DNA of 64,000 bases from Allorhizobium pseudoryzae (GTDB taxonomy: Bacteria > Pseudomonadota > Alphaproteobacteria > Rhizobiales > Rhizobiaceae). Under the pieces are notes generated by a model. It was given only the letters and a program-made list of their open reading frames with translations. It did not search any database and was not told where the DNA came from. Shown here piece by piece: positions 1 to 8,474 of this stretch. Location of the stretch: the NCBI RefSeq assembly GCF_011046245.1, contig NZ_CP049243.1:1-64000 (forward strand), read 5' to 3'. The position numbers and the translations under genes are program-made. Numbering within the stretch: the stretch's first letter is position 1; the number at the start of each line of letters is the position of its first letter.

Positions 1-72
1 TGCATCGGCATGTCCCCTTTGGTTGAAGGGATCATGTTGGATTGGGAGCTTAGCCGCTATTGAGTTCTTCCA

Positions 73-471
73 CTACGGATTTCTACGTAGGGCTGATACC
101 GCGTTGGCAATATCAGGCCCGTTAAGCGGTTTGGACAGTACGCAAATGTCCTGCCTGTTTCCCCGGCCGTAATCTCTGTCGTCCTCCGCCAGAACAACGA
201 GCTTTATGCCCCGGCTGGCAAGACTGAGGCCGGCTGTCAGATCGGCAGGCGGCAGACAGGTGTCGAGGATAACGCATTCCGCTCGGCTGATCGCCTCGCT
301 TGCCATGGTCCAGTCGTTGAACTGTTCTACCGCCTGTCCATGCGTTTTGAGCGCAAAGCTGATCGACCGCAGCAAGGCTGGGTCTTTGACAACAGCAACA
401 ATGGCAGACAGCGTGGACAATGGGATTCCAGAAGCTCGGTCGTGATCTTTCACCAAGCTTTCAGATCGCAT
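73..471 (-). CDS. Degenerate single-domain response-regulator receiver
   Basis: This 132-residue protein looks like a lone receiver domain with no DNA-binding output domain. The phosphoacceptor Asp is near residue 70 (VILDTCLP) and the conserved Lys near 114 (LSKPL). The acidic pair expected near the N-terminus is reduced to VVKDP, so Mg2+ binding and phosphorylation may be weak or absent. It follows fixJ on the same strand after a 62-bp gap and probably ends the fixL-fixJ operon. By position it could dampen FixL/FixJ signalling, as FixT does in Sinorhizobium, but it is not clearly a FixT homologue. The role is inference. Confidence 0.6.
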   Translation of the reverse strand: MRSESLVKDHDRASGIPLSTLSAIVAVVKDPALLRSISFALKTHGQAVEQFNDWTMASEAISRAECVILDTCLPPADLTAGLSLASRGIKLVVLAEDDRDYGRGNRQDICVLSKPLNGPDIANAVSALRRNP

Positions 472-533
472 CCTGGCCGACGCCTCACCTTGTCATGGAT
501 CAAGCGTATTGTCGGATTGCGCAGGGGGTTGGG

Positions 534-1145
534 CTAGATGTTGACTGTCAGCGACATGCGCACCAGTTCGGGGAGGCTGCGTGCTCTCATCTTCGTCATG
601 ACATTGGCGCGATGGACTTCGACCGTTCGCGGGCTGATATCAAGATTGAACGCGATAGCCTTATTCGGTTGGCCGGCTACGACGGCCGACAGGATTTGCC
701 GCTCCCGTTCACTCAGGCTGCCGATGCGCGAGCGGATGTCATCCACGCTCAGCGTACCCGCAGATGAATCTGCCAGTTTCTCGGCCGCCCGCCGCACCGC
801 CTCGATGATGACCGACTCTTCAAACGGCTTCTCGATGAAATCTACAGCACCAGCTTTCATCGCTTCAACGGCCATGGGAATGTCGCCATGCCCAGTCACG
901 ATTATCGATGGTATGGGGGGCGAAATGCTTGAGATCTTGCGTACCAGGTCAAGCCCGCTCATGTCAGGCATTCGCATGTCCGTGATCAGGATCGCATTGC
1001 GAAGGCTTGAGGCAATTTCTGAAAAGGTTGTTGCGGATGGATGAAGCCGCACGGCGAAACCGTTCACGGTGAGCATGAACCCCAGCGATTTGCGAAGTGC
1101 CTCTTCGTCGTCAACGATATGGACGGTGAAGTCATCAGGCTGCAT
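534..1145 (-). CDS. fixJ: FixJ-family response regulator
   Basis: Two-domain transcription activator phosphorylated by FixL when oxygen is low. The receiver domain covers residues 7-120, with acidic residues in IVDDEE, phosphoacceptor Asp56 (LITDMRMP) and Lys106 (IEKPF). A LuxR-type helix-turn-helix covers about 143-196 (LSERERQIL through [11 protein letters not shown]). The length of 203 aa matches FixJ. The gene overlaps the 3' end of fixL by 11 bp, so the pair should be translationally coupled. Its usual targets are fixK and nif/fix promoters. Here the nearby fixK-like gene and, through it, nosR are plausible targets. Confidence 0.88.
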   Translation of the reverse strand: MQPDDFTVHIVDDEEALRKSLGFMLTVNGFAVRLHPSATTFSEIASSLRNAILITDMRMPDMSGLDLVRKISSISPPIPSIIVTGHGDIPMAVEAMKAGAVDFIEKPFEESVIIEAVRRAAEKLADSSAGTLSVDDIRSRIGSLSERERQILSAVVAGQPNKAIAFNLDISPRTVEVHRANVMTKMRARSLPELVRMSLTVNI

Positions 1146-2700
1146 TCTGGTCCTCGTCGTGCTGGATCAAGGTAAAACTGAAGGAGGCGCCGCCGAGTTC
1201 ACTTTTGGAGACGGTCATGTCTCCGCCATGGGCCTCGACGATGCGCCTGGAGATCGACAACCCGATCCCCATGCCCCCTGCCTTTGTCGTGGTAAACGGC
1301 TTGAAGATATCCTGGGCGATTTCCGGAGAAATTCCGGGACCGGAATCCTCGACGGTCACGGTCAGGAGCCCCATATTGCCGGAACAAACGCTGACGCGGA
1401 TTTCCTTTTTCTCGGTTTGCTTCATCGCCTCGATCGCATTGCGCATGAGGTTGGTCAGCACCTGCTGAATCTGGATCCTGTCGACAAAGACCTGATCGTT
1501 GTCCGAGGTGAAATCGAACACGGTGCGCACGCCTTTTTCACGCGAGCCGACGAGAGCAAGTGCTCCGGCCTCTTCAACGAGTTGACGTAGGCTCTCCGTC
1601 CGCTTTTCCGTCTCGCCTTTGGTGACGAACTCGCGCAGGTGTCGAATGATCTGCCCGGCGCGAATGCTCTGTTCGCCCGCTTCCAGCAATGCGTCACGAA
1701 CCTGGATGTCGCGATCCCCAACCGCGTTCTGTAGCAGGCGCGCGCAGCCATGCACGTAGTTGGCGATGGCCGACAATGGCTGGTTCAACTCGTGCGCCAG
1801 CGTCGACGCCATCTCTCCCATTTCGTTTAATCGGCCGAGCCTTGCGAGCTCGGTCTGGATCTCCTGCAGGCGGGCGGCGGATTCCTCTCGCTCCGTGAGG
1901 TCGCGAACGAACCCGGTGAAGAACCGCTTTCCGCCACGTTTGATCTCGCCGACCGCGAGCTTCATCGGAAAAGTAGAGCCATCTTTACGCTGGCCGACCA
2001 CGACGCGGTCGACGCCGATGATCCTCTTTTCGCCCGTTTCCATGTAGCGGCGCATGTATCCGTCGTGTTCGACCTTGTAAGGCTGAGGCATGAGCAGCTT
2101 CAGGTTTTGCCCAAGCGCTTCAGCTTCCGAGTAGCCGAACTGGCGGACGGCCGCGGAGTTGAACGAGATTATGATCCCGTTCTCGTCGCTGACGATGGTG
2201 GCATCAAGAACCGTGTCGAGGATAGACCCCATTCGGGCCTCGCGATCGTCAAGCGCTTCCCTGAGTTCCGCCAGCATCTCTCGATTTTTGTCTGCTCGCC
2301 TGACAAACCAAACAATCAGCGCTGACAAGACGGCAAGCGCGAGTGTTTGCACGCTACCTGTTTCAAATAGAAGAAAATGACCGGAAAGAAGCCAAAGGGC
2401 CAAGCCGAAAACGGCTGCCAGCAAGGCCGGGCCCGCTCCCCCGATCAAAGCTGAGGCGACGACCAAAATCGGTACGAGTAGGGATAGCGTTTCTGAAACG
2501 GAGTCGCGCATAGCAAATAGCCCGCCACCAATAGCTGCGACCGTTCCGAAAACCGCGACGACATACCCTTTGGTGTTGGGGAACGATCGGCTTTTCTTTC
2601 TTTGCGAGCTCACCATTTCGGCCATGATTTTGAACTTACTGTACCTAAGCGATTTATGTGGTGCAGCCATCCGCACCAATTCCAATCGATTCGGCTTCAT
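1135..2700 (-). CDS. fixL: FixL heme oxygen-sensor histidine kinase
   Basis: Membrane-bound kinase that autophosphorylates when its PAS heme loses O2. Hydrophobic segments lie at about residues 46-63, 73-112 and 117-134. A PAS domain at 158-275 carries the FixL-type heme region: His212 (EHDGYMRRY) is the likely axial ligand and Arg232 (IIGVDRVV) the conserved distal arginine. The H-box is at His303 (LAHELNQPL) and the ATPase G-boxes are near GPGISPE and GMGIGLSIS. The start is uncertain: Met11 (2670) or Met26 (2625) would leave room for a promoter driven by the anaerobox at 2728-2741. The 521 aa length fits the family. Confidence 0.88.
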   Translation of the reverse strand: MKPNRLELVRMAAPHKSLRYSKFKIMAEMVSSQRKKSRSFPNTKGYVVAVFGTVAAIGGGLFAMRDSVSETLSLLVPILVVASALIGGAGPALLAAVFGLALWLLSGHFLLFETGSVQTLALAVLSALIVWFVRRADKNREMLAELREALDDREARMGSILDTVLDATIVSDENGIIISFNSAAVRQFGYSEAEALGQNLKLLMPQPYKVEHDGYMRRYMETGEKRIIGVDRVVVGQRKDGSTFPMKLAVGEIKRGGKRFFTGFVRDLTEREESAARLQEIQTELARLGRLNEMGEMASTLAHELNQPLSAIANYVHGCARLLQNAVGDRDIQVRDALLEAGEQSIRAGQIIRHLREFVTKGETEKRTESLRQLVEEAGALALVGSREKGVRTVFDFTSDNDQVFVDRIQIQQVLTNLMRNAIEAMKQTEKKEIRVSVCSGNMGLLTVTVEDSGPGISPEIAQDIFKPFTTTKAGGMGIGLSISRRIVEAHGGDMTVSKSELGGASFSFTLIQHDEDQNAA

Positions 2701-2727
2701 GGTCGGGAACGTAGCCGGTGCTTCCGG

Positions 2728-2741
2728 TTGATAGAAGTCAA
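2728..2741 (-). promoter_or_regulatory. FNR/FixK-type anaerobox upstream of fixL
   Basis: The sequence TTGATAGAAGTCAA matches the consensus TTGAT-N4-ATCAA at 9 of 10 positions. It lies just upstream of fixL. If bound at -41.5 on the minus strand it would place transcription start near 2693, which favours a fixL start at 2670 or later. The match is seen directly. Binding by FixK or an FNR homologue is inferred. Confidence 0.6.
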
Positions 2742-3056
2742 ATAGTGGCCATCACAAGTATTCTCCACGACCTCAAGGCAACAGGTTGCCTCGGGCTGCA
2801 AGATGGCCGTCCTGAAACAGCGTAGCTACCGAATTCCAGCGCTATTGGGTAACACGCCGTTAGCACGACTTTTGTCGACTGCAGACTGCGGGGCTTGGGT
2901 CGGATAAATCGGTTCCGTGGTTTCCCGAACGCCATAGATTTGGGTTTGTTTACGCTTTCATTCCGTCCCCGATGCTCTGCTCGCGCAGATTTGTCTCTGG
3001 GCTCGATGAATGGAATGCCTCTACCCGAGATCTCAGTTTCACATTGCGGTACCAGC

Positions 3057-3070
3057 TTGTTCCAAATCAA
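3057..3070 (+). promoter_or_regulatory. FNR/FixK-type anaerobox upstream of the DUF2946-fixK pair
   Basis: TTGTTCCAAATCAA matches TTGAT-N4-ATCAA at 9 of 10 positions. A class II activator centred here would start transcription near 3105. That favours the GTG at 3137 as the start of the following gene over the ATG at 3089. The rest of 2701-3088 shows no gene on either strand that I can support. Confidence 0.5.
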
Positions 3071-3136
3071 TCACGACCAGCTTTTGCCATGCTAGTTAGT
3101 GCACCAGAGTTTAACGCAAACCGGGCCACTGGCGTC

Positions 3137-3505
3137 GTGTATAGAACAGTCAGGATCATCCTCGCATTTCTGCTCGTCATGGTGGGGCTGTCACACCAGC
3201 CCCCGCTTGGCGTTGGTGATATGGCGACGCTCGACGTGGCCGCGTATGTACTGCCTGATGGCACGTTGCCCGAATTGTGCGTTACGACCGACGATGGTGA
3301 GGTCCCCCACCACGGTGCAGCTACCATCTGTGAAGCCTGCTTGATTGCATCATCGGTCATGCTCCCGGCTCCGGTCGATGTTGTCGGTCGCCGCATTGTC
3401 ATTGCGCTCGACATGACGGTACCTTCGCTAAGCGACAAAGGCTATCGGCGTCCTTTTGCCCCGAACACCGCACCGCGTGCGCCTCCGGTACCGAACTCCG
3501 TCTGA
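3137..3505 (+). CDS. DUF2946-like small membrane or periplasmic protein
   Basis: The frame is open from 2972, with candidate starts at ATG 3089 and GTG 3137. I prefer 3137 because the anaerobox at 3057-3070 implies a transcript start near 3105. From there the protein has a short basic start, one hydrophobic segment (about residues 5-17, IILAFLLVMVGL), a Cys in ELCV, an HH pair, and a CEAC motif, then a second hydrophobic stretch. This pattern resembles DUF2946 proteins, which often accompany copper or cytochrome genes. A link to copper supply for NosZ is possible but only inferred. The fixK-like gene begins 56 bp downstream. Confidence 0.5.
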   Translation: MYRTVRIILAFLLVMVGLSHQPPLGVGDMATLDVAAYVLPDGTLPELCVTTDDGEVPHHGAATICEACLIASSVMLPAPVDVVGRRIVIALDMTVPSLSDKGYRRPFAPNTAPRAPPVPNSV

Positions 3506-3561
3506 GTCCGGTCCGAAATCGACGTCAACAGTCCGGACCGATCCAGTTCTATCGCCGGTGG

Positions 3562-4269
3562 ATGTCGTTGCATCGTGACCGGCCAACTTCCGGTATCGTC
3601 ATGTTGCACGTTGTGCCTGTCAGCATTTCACCAAGTTCGCAATCCAGCATCCCCGTCCCGTGTTCATCAAAAGCCAGGTTCTTCAAGGAGCGTGATTTTG
3701 TCGAGCCTGGTAGAGTCCTTTTCCACCAAGGCCAGCCGACAGTTCCTCAGCTTCGGTTATCTGAAGGCTGTATCGCGCTATCCCAGACCCTTGCGGACGG
3801 GCGTCGTCAGATCGTCGATATCATCGGACCCGGCGGGCTGGTCGGAATTGCTCTCGGTGATAAGAACCGGATGACTGCCGAAACGCTGAGCTATTGCTAC
3901 ATCGAGCGACAACATGCCGACGATGTCGCCAAGATCTACACCGCGATTAGCGAGGCCATGAAGCGGATCGAAGCGCACACCGTGCTCCTGGGGCGGAAGA
4001 CAGCGCCTGAACGAGTGGCAAGCGCGATCATCGATCTTTCAGAACGTTTTTCACGACCGCAGCGCGCGGGCAGCGAGAGCCGTGTCTTCAACCTTTATCT
4101 GGGGCGGGGTGATCTGGCCGATTGGTTGGGCCTCTCGTTGGAAACGGTAAGCCGCTGCTTTACCAAGCTCAAACGGGCTCAGCTAATCGATTTCGATGAG
4201 CCCGAAATCGTCACCCTGCTGAATCTACCGGAACTCCAAGCTATTGCAGACGGCGCCGCATCTGCCTGA
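3562..4269 (+). CDS. FixK-family Crp/Fnr transcription regulator
   Basis: A 235-residue Crp/Fnr-type regulator. The cyclic-nucleotide-binding-like domain spans about residues 40-130 and the winged helix lies at about 180-215 (RGDLADWLGLSLETVSRCFTKL). The E-x-x-S-R recognition pattern fits binding to TTGAT-type boxes. The N-terminal Cys cluster of true Fnr is missing, so it should not sense O2 through an Fe-S cluster. It more likely depends on FixJ-driven expression, like FixK. It lies between the fixLJ genes and the nos cluster. An alternative start is the ATG at 3601. Targets here are probably the three anaeroboxes in this window (inference). Confidence 0.75.
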   Translation: MSLHRDRPTSGIVMLHVVPVSISPSSQSSIPVPCSSKARFFKERDFVEPGRVLFHQGQPTVPQLRLSEGCIALSQTLADGRRQIVDIIGPGGLVGIALGDKNRMTAETLSYCYIERQHADDVAKIYTAISEAMKRIEAHTVLLGRKTAPERVASAIIDLSERFSRPQRAGSESRVFNLYLGRGDLADWLGLSLETVSRCFTKLKRAQLIDFDEPEIVTLLNLPELQAIADGAASA

Positions 4270-4304
4270 GCGGGACGTCGTCACCCCGTTTTTCCATCCC
4301 CCTG

Positions 4305-4325
4305 CGGGTCAATAAGGTCGACCCG
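4305..4325. promoter_or_regulatory. Inverted repeat upstream of the ABC importer operon
   Basis: CGGGTC and GACCCG form a 6-bp inverted repeat around a 9-nt loop, 22 bp before the start of the binding-protein gene. It could be an operator or a leader hairpin. It lacks a T-tract, so it is not a convincing terminator. Confidence 0.3.
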
Positions 4326-4347
4326 TTATAACCAAAAGGAAAGTCTT

Positions 4348-5448
4348 ATGAAAAACCTGTTGCTTTGCACATGCGCCCTGATCGCTCTTGCGGGGCAGGC
4401 CATGGCCGATATCACCGTAACCGACGTGAAGGGGCGGAGCGTCACGGTTCCCAAGACACCCAATCGAGTCGTCCTTGGCTTCTATTATGAAGACTATCTG
4501 GCCATCGTCGGTCCGAACGCAATCGACAAGGTGGTGGCCTTGTCGCTGTCGACCTGGAAGGATTGGAGGCCGAGCCAATTTGCTGCCTATGAAAAGGCAC
4601 TTCCGAAACTCGCCTCCATTCCCGATGTTGGAAACACGGAAGACAATACCTTCTCGATTGAAAAGGTGATCGCGGCGCGGCCCGATCTCGTCATCCTCGC
4701 TGCTTGGTCCTACGACGCGCTCGGCGAAAGCGTCAAACAGTTCGACGACGCCGGGATCCCGGTTGTGACCCTCGACTACAATGCCCAGTCCGTGGAGAAG
4801 CATGTTGCGTCGACGCTGGCGCTCGGCACGCTGATGGGCACACAGGACAGGGCGCAGGATCTGGCGGATAATTACCAGGATGCCATGGCGGATATCGCAG
4901 CCCGCGTCGAGGCTGCGGGCCCGTCAAACAAGAAGGTCTATGTGGAACTCGCTCAAAAGGGGCCTTCGGAGGTTGGAAACTCCTATGGTGATACCATGTG
5001 GGGAGCGCTGGTCGACAAGCTTGGTGGCGACAACATCGCTAAGGGTCAGGTCGGCAATTGGGGTCCGCTGAGCCCCGAATATGTTCTCGCGCAGAAGCCG
5101 GATCTCATCTTTCTGGCCGGCTCGGAGTGGTTGAACAAGCCACAGTCGGTGTCAGTCGGTTTTGGCGCGTCCAACGAACTCGCCCGCGAACGGATGAAAG
5201 CCTATCTGGGACGCCCCGGCTGGGCAGAGCTTCCTGCGGTGAAAAATGGTGACGTTCATGCCATCTATCATGGTGGCGCGCGCACCTTGTCCGACTATGT
5301 CTTTGCGCAATACATCGCTAAGCAGTTGCACCCCGACGCCTTCAAGGATGTCAATCCGGAGCAGAACCTCAAGGACTACTACAAAGCCTGGCTGCCTATC
5401 GAAGCTGATGGCACGTTCGTCTTGCCGTATCAGGCTGTCGGCCAATGA
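4348..5448 (+). CDS. FecB-type ABC transporter substrate-binding protein
   Basis: Periplasmic binding protein of 366 aa for a FecCD-type importer. A signal peptide ends after about residue 20 (GQAMA before DITV). The opening motif DVKGRSVTVPKTPNRVV and the two-lobe pattern with ARPDLVIL and QKPDLIFL are typical of iron-siderophore, heme or cobalamin binders. The stop overlaps the permease start by 4 bp (ATGA). The ligand cannot be read from sequence: ferric chelates are usual, and a metal needed for denitrification enzymes is a possibility raised only by the location beside the nos genes. Confidence 0.75.
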   Translation: MKNLLLCTCALIALAGQAMADITVTDVKGRSVTVPKTPNRVVLGFYYEDYLAIVGPNAIDKVVALSLSTWKDWRPSQFAAYEKALPKLASIPDVGNTEDNTFSIEKVIAARPDLVILAAWSYDALGESVKQFDDAGIPVVTLDYNAQSVEKHVASTLALGTLMGTQDRAQDLADNYQDAMADIAARVEAAGPSNKKVYVELAQKGPSEVGNSYGDTMWGALVDKLGGDNIAKGQVGNWGPLSPEYVLAQKPDLIFLAGSEWLNKPQSVSVGFGASNELARERMKAYLGRPGWAELPAVKNGDVHAIYHGGARTLSDYVFAQYIAKQLHPDAFKDVNPEQNLKDYYKAWLPIEADGTFVLPYQAVGQ

Positions 5449-6512
5449 CCATTGCTCTCAGCAAGGTTGACTTCGTGCGCGGCGACTATCGCCGCGCCTC
5501 CCGGTATCGTCAGTTAGGCTTGGCCCTATCCGTCTTGGCTTTGATCGCTCTGATGCTGCTAGATTTGACGACGGGGCCATCCGGGATGCCTCTCAACGAT
5601 GTGCTGAAGGGCCTTATTGCAGGGCCAGCCGGTGAGGATAGGATGACAGCAACCATTCTATGGCAGTTGAGAATGCCGCAGACGGTGATGGGGTTCGTGG
5701 TTGGAGCATGTCTGGGGCTTGCCGGCCTTCAGATGCAGACAATCCTCGACAATCCGTTGGCTAGCCCGTTCACGCTCGGCTTTTCGGCCGCAGCAGGGTT
5801 TGGTGCCGCACTTGCCATCATGTTCGGCGGGGCTCTCGCCATTCCGGACTATTTCGTCGTTCCAATCTCAGCCTTCGCCATGACGCTTGTGGCCTGCGGC
5901 TTTGTTTACCTCATTGCTACCTTGCGCGGCGCATCGCCTGAAATCCTTGTGCTGGGCGGGATTGCCGTTTCCTTTTTCTTTCAATCGATCCAGTCGCTGT
6001 TGCAGTTTCTCGCCTCGCCGGAGGTGCTGCAGCAGATCGTCTTCTGGCTTTTTGGCAGCCTGCTGAAGGCGACATGGACGAGCGTGTCGGTCAGTGGTGC
6101 AATCCTGCTGTTCTGCCTGCCGTTTGTCGCCCGCAACTGCTGGGCATTGACCGTGCTGAAACTTGGCGACGGCAATGCTCGCAGTCTTGGCCTATCTGTC
6201 GAAAAAGTGAGGCGGGAAACCTTTCTTCTCGTGGCGCTGCTCACTGCAGCGGCTGTTTCCTTTGTTGGCACCATCGGATTCGTCGGTCTGATTGCGCCGC
6301 ATGTCTGCCGACTCATCGCCGGTGAAGATCATCGTTTTGCCCTGCCATTGTCTGCAGTTATCGGTGCAGTGATCCTCGTGGGTGCATCCGTGTTTGGAAA
6401 ATTCATTTCACCGGCCGCGGTCATCCCGGTCGGTATCGTCACTGCGATCGCAGGCATTCCTATGCTGTTTGCCGTGATCCTGTCTCGCGGCGCTGAGGGA
6501 GGTGTAAAGTGA
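5445..6512 (+). CDS. FecCD-type ABC transporter permease
   Basis: Inner-membrane permease of 355 aa with about nine to ten hydrophobic segments. Family motifs include GACLGLAGLQMQTILDNPLA near residue 90 and the cytoplasmic G-x-x-x-FVGLIAPH segment near 280 that contacts the ATPase. It overlaps both neighbours by 4 bp, forming a tight three-gene operon. The single permease gene probably acts as a homodimer. Confidence 0.78.
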   Translation: MTIALSKVDFVRGDYRRASRYRQLGLALSVLALIALMLLDLTTGPSGMPLNDVLKGLIAGPAGEDRMTATILWQLRMPQTVMGFVVGACLGLAGLQMQTILDNPLASPFTLGFSAAAGFGAALAIMFGGALAIPDYFVVPISAFAMTLVACGFVYLIATLRGASPEILVLGGIAVSFFFQSIQSLLQFLASPEVLQQIVFWLFGSLLKATWTSVSVSGAILLFCLPFVARNCWALTVLKLGDGNARSLGLSVEKVRRETFLLVALLTAAAVSFVGTIGFVGLIAPHVCRLIAGEDHRFALPLSAVIGAVILVGASVFGKFISPAAVIPVGIVTAIAGIPMLFAVILSRGAEGGVK

Positions 6513-7297
6513 GTGAAGGTCTTATCTTTGATCGGGTCGGTGTCCAGTTCGGGAGCCGCATCGTCTTGAGCGATGTTGAAGCCCAGTTTGCTCCCGGTCA
6601 GATCATCGGTCTTGTTGGACCCAATGGCTGTGGCAAATCCAGCCTGCTTGGTGCGGTCGCGGGACTATTGTCTCATCGCGGCGAGATTACTTTCAATGGC
6701 CGTGGTGTCGATGCTCAAAATCTTGGTTACATGCCGCAACACAGCCAGATCCGCGCCAGCCTTTCGGTGCTTGAGGTTGTGTTGCTCGGGCGGCATGAGC
6801 AGCTCGGATGGAGAGTGAGCGCCGATGTGCTGGAGGCGGCTTATGATATTCTCGGCTCCTTTGGTATCGAGGATCTGGCATCGCGTCCTATCCGCGCGCT
6901 TTCGGGTGGACAGCAGCAACTGGTGCTACTGGCGCAACGACTGCTGCGTGCGCCGAGATTGCTGTTGCTAGACGAAGCGACGAGTGCGCTTGATCTGGCG
7001 CATCAATTGCGGGTCTTCGAAATACTCAGAGCCTATGTCGAGCGCTCGGGTGCTCTGGTGATGATTGCAATTCATGATCTCAACCTGGCTGCCCGTCACA
7101 CCGATGGCATTATGTTGCTGCGCAATGGCGGACTGGCTTGCTCGGGCCGATTTGATGACGTGGTAACGCCCCAAGTGCTTCGTTCAGTCTACGGTGTCGA
7201 AGCGGAGGTGCTGACCTCCTGCAGGACCGGCTCGGTTATCGTCCCGCTGGCGCGGGTGCGCGAAGGGTCAGTGGCTCCAATTCGGCTTAGTCTTTGA
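6509..7297 (+). CDS. FecE-type ABC transporter ATP-binding protein
   Basis: ATPase of 262 aa for the preceding permease. It carries Walker A GPNGCGKSS (from residue 37), the Q-loop region around YMPQH, the signature LSGGQQQLV, Walker B RLLLLDEAT and the H-loop IAIHDLNLA. The length is normal for this class. Its 3' end overlaps the convergent EamA gene by 11 bp. Confidence 0.82.
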   Translation: MSEGLIFDRVGVQFGSRIVLSDVEAQFAPGQIIGLVGPNGCGKSSLLGAVAGLLSHRGEITFNGRGVDAQNLGYMPQHSQIRASLSVLEVVLLGRHEQLGWRVSADVLEAAYDILGSFGIEDLASRPIRALSGGQQQLVLLAQRLLRAPRLLLLDEATSALDLAHQLRVFEILRAYVERSGALVMIAIHDLNLAARHTDGIMLLRNGGLACSGRFDDVVTPQVLRSVYGVEAEVLTSCRTGSVIVPLARVREGSVAPIRLSL

Positions 7298-8210
7298 GGC
7301 TCGAGGCGCGCCGACTTGCCTCGAGCGCCGCAACGACGGCACCTGCCAGAACCAGTGGTAGGGCAAGGAGAAAGGGATGTGTCAGCGGCTCGCCAAACAG
7401 GATGAGGTCGGCCAGGATCGGCCACAGGATTGCCAGATACTCGAAAGGGGCAAGACGCGAGGCTTCAGTATAGCGAAAGGCCAGCGTCATGCAGATATGT
7501 GCAAAGCCCCCGAAAATGCCGGCACTTACGAGGTAGAGAAATTGAGATAGGCTCGGCGCCGCCCAGCCGAATGGCAGCGTCGCGATACCGCCGATGATGG
7601 AGGCTACTACAAAATAGAATGCGATGGCGCCTGGACTTTCTGTCCGACTTAGGCTGCGGACCATGATCAAGGCGAATGCGGTGAGCAGACCCATTAGGAG
7701 ACCAAAGCCGAAACCGATCAGGCGGGTTTCGTCCGCCGTTGATTGACCAAGTTCGGGCCATACAAGTGCCACCACGCCAAGAGTGCCCAGGATCACCCCT
7801 GCCGCCCGCCAGACCGTGGCCCGTTCTGAAAGGATGACTACGCCCGCCATCGCTGTGAAAATCGGAGAGAGGTACCCAAGCAAGGTTGCCTCCGCGAGTG
7901 GCAGGCGGGCAATCGAGGCGAAGGATGCAAACATGGCCGCTGCGCCGAGTGCCGATCGCAGCAGGTGATCGAGCGGCCGCCTTGTCGCTAGCCCACCAGG
8001 AAACTCCCCTCTCATCCAGAGGAAAACGACGAGCGGAATGAGCGCAAACGCTGACCGAAAGAACACGATCTGTCCTACCGGGACATCGGCAGACACCGCT
8101 TTGACAAATATAGCCATAGCCGCAAACAGCGCACCTGAGAGAATGCGCAGAATGATGCCGATGGCAGGGCGGTCTAACTGCTCCTGGTTCACGCTGCTCT
8201 CATTCTTCAT
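7287..8210 (-). CDS. EamA/DMT-family transporter
   Basis: A 307-residue membrane protein with about ten hydrophobic helices in two repeated halves, as in the drug/metabolite transporter superfamily. The first half contains the FFRSAFALIPL motif typical of EamA repeats. The substrate is unknown; family members export amino acids, metabolites or drugs. It is transcribed toward the ABC operon and divergently from nosR. I see no clear functional link with denitrification. Confidence 0.75.
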   Translation of the reverse strand: MKNESSVNQEQLDRPAIGIILRILSGALFAAMAIFVKAVSADVPVGQIVFFRSAFALIPLVVFLWMRGEFPGGLATRRPLDHLLRSALGAAAMFASFASIARLPLAEATLLGYLSPIFTAMAGVVILSERATVWRAAGVILGTLGVVALVWPELGQSTADETRLIGFGFGLLMGLLTAFALIMVRSLSRTESPGAIAFYFVVASIIGGIATLPFGWAAPSLSQFLYLVSAGIFGGFAHICMTLAFRYTEASRLAPFEYLAILWPILADLILFGEPLTHPFLLALPLVLAGAVVAALEASRRASSLKD

Positions 8211-8404
8211 GTGCCACCGCCACTGACTGTCTAAACCCTAGATGGGACCCGGCTCTGGTCGTCGCAAAGCGTGCAATGTCACTGTTCGCCGGGGAAGTCG
8301 AGAGGCTGAGTTGCGGTCCGGCAGTAGCAGTCTGCCGCTGTCTCGTTGCGCACTTGACCGACGTTTGTCAGTCGCATGCAATCATTCGCGAATTGCCTGG
8401 ATGC

Positions 8405-8418
8405 TTGATCTAGCGCAA
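8405..8418 (+). promoter_or_regulatory. FNR/FixK/NnrR-type box upstream of nosR
   Basis: TTGATCTAGCGCAA has a perfect left half and a partial right half, 8 of 10 matches to TTGAT-N4-ATCAA. It ends 56 bp before the nosR start, leaving room for a class II promoter starting near 8453. In denitrifying rhizobia nos genes are controlled by FixK- or NnrR-type regulators. Which one acts here is not decided by sequence. Confidence 0.55.
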
Positions 8419-8474
8419 CGATCCTGCGCCCGGAAGACGCCAATGCTCCTGCAACGATTTGCGGGAAATCTGGA

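Noticed and set aside
8353..8369. TGAC-N8-GTCA palindrome upstream of nosR
   Set aside because: The spacing and half sites do not match FNR-family boxes; the box at 8405-8418 is better placed.
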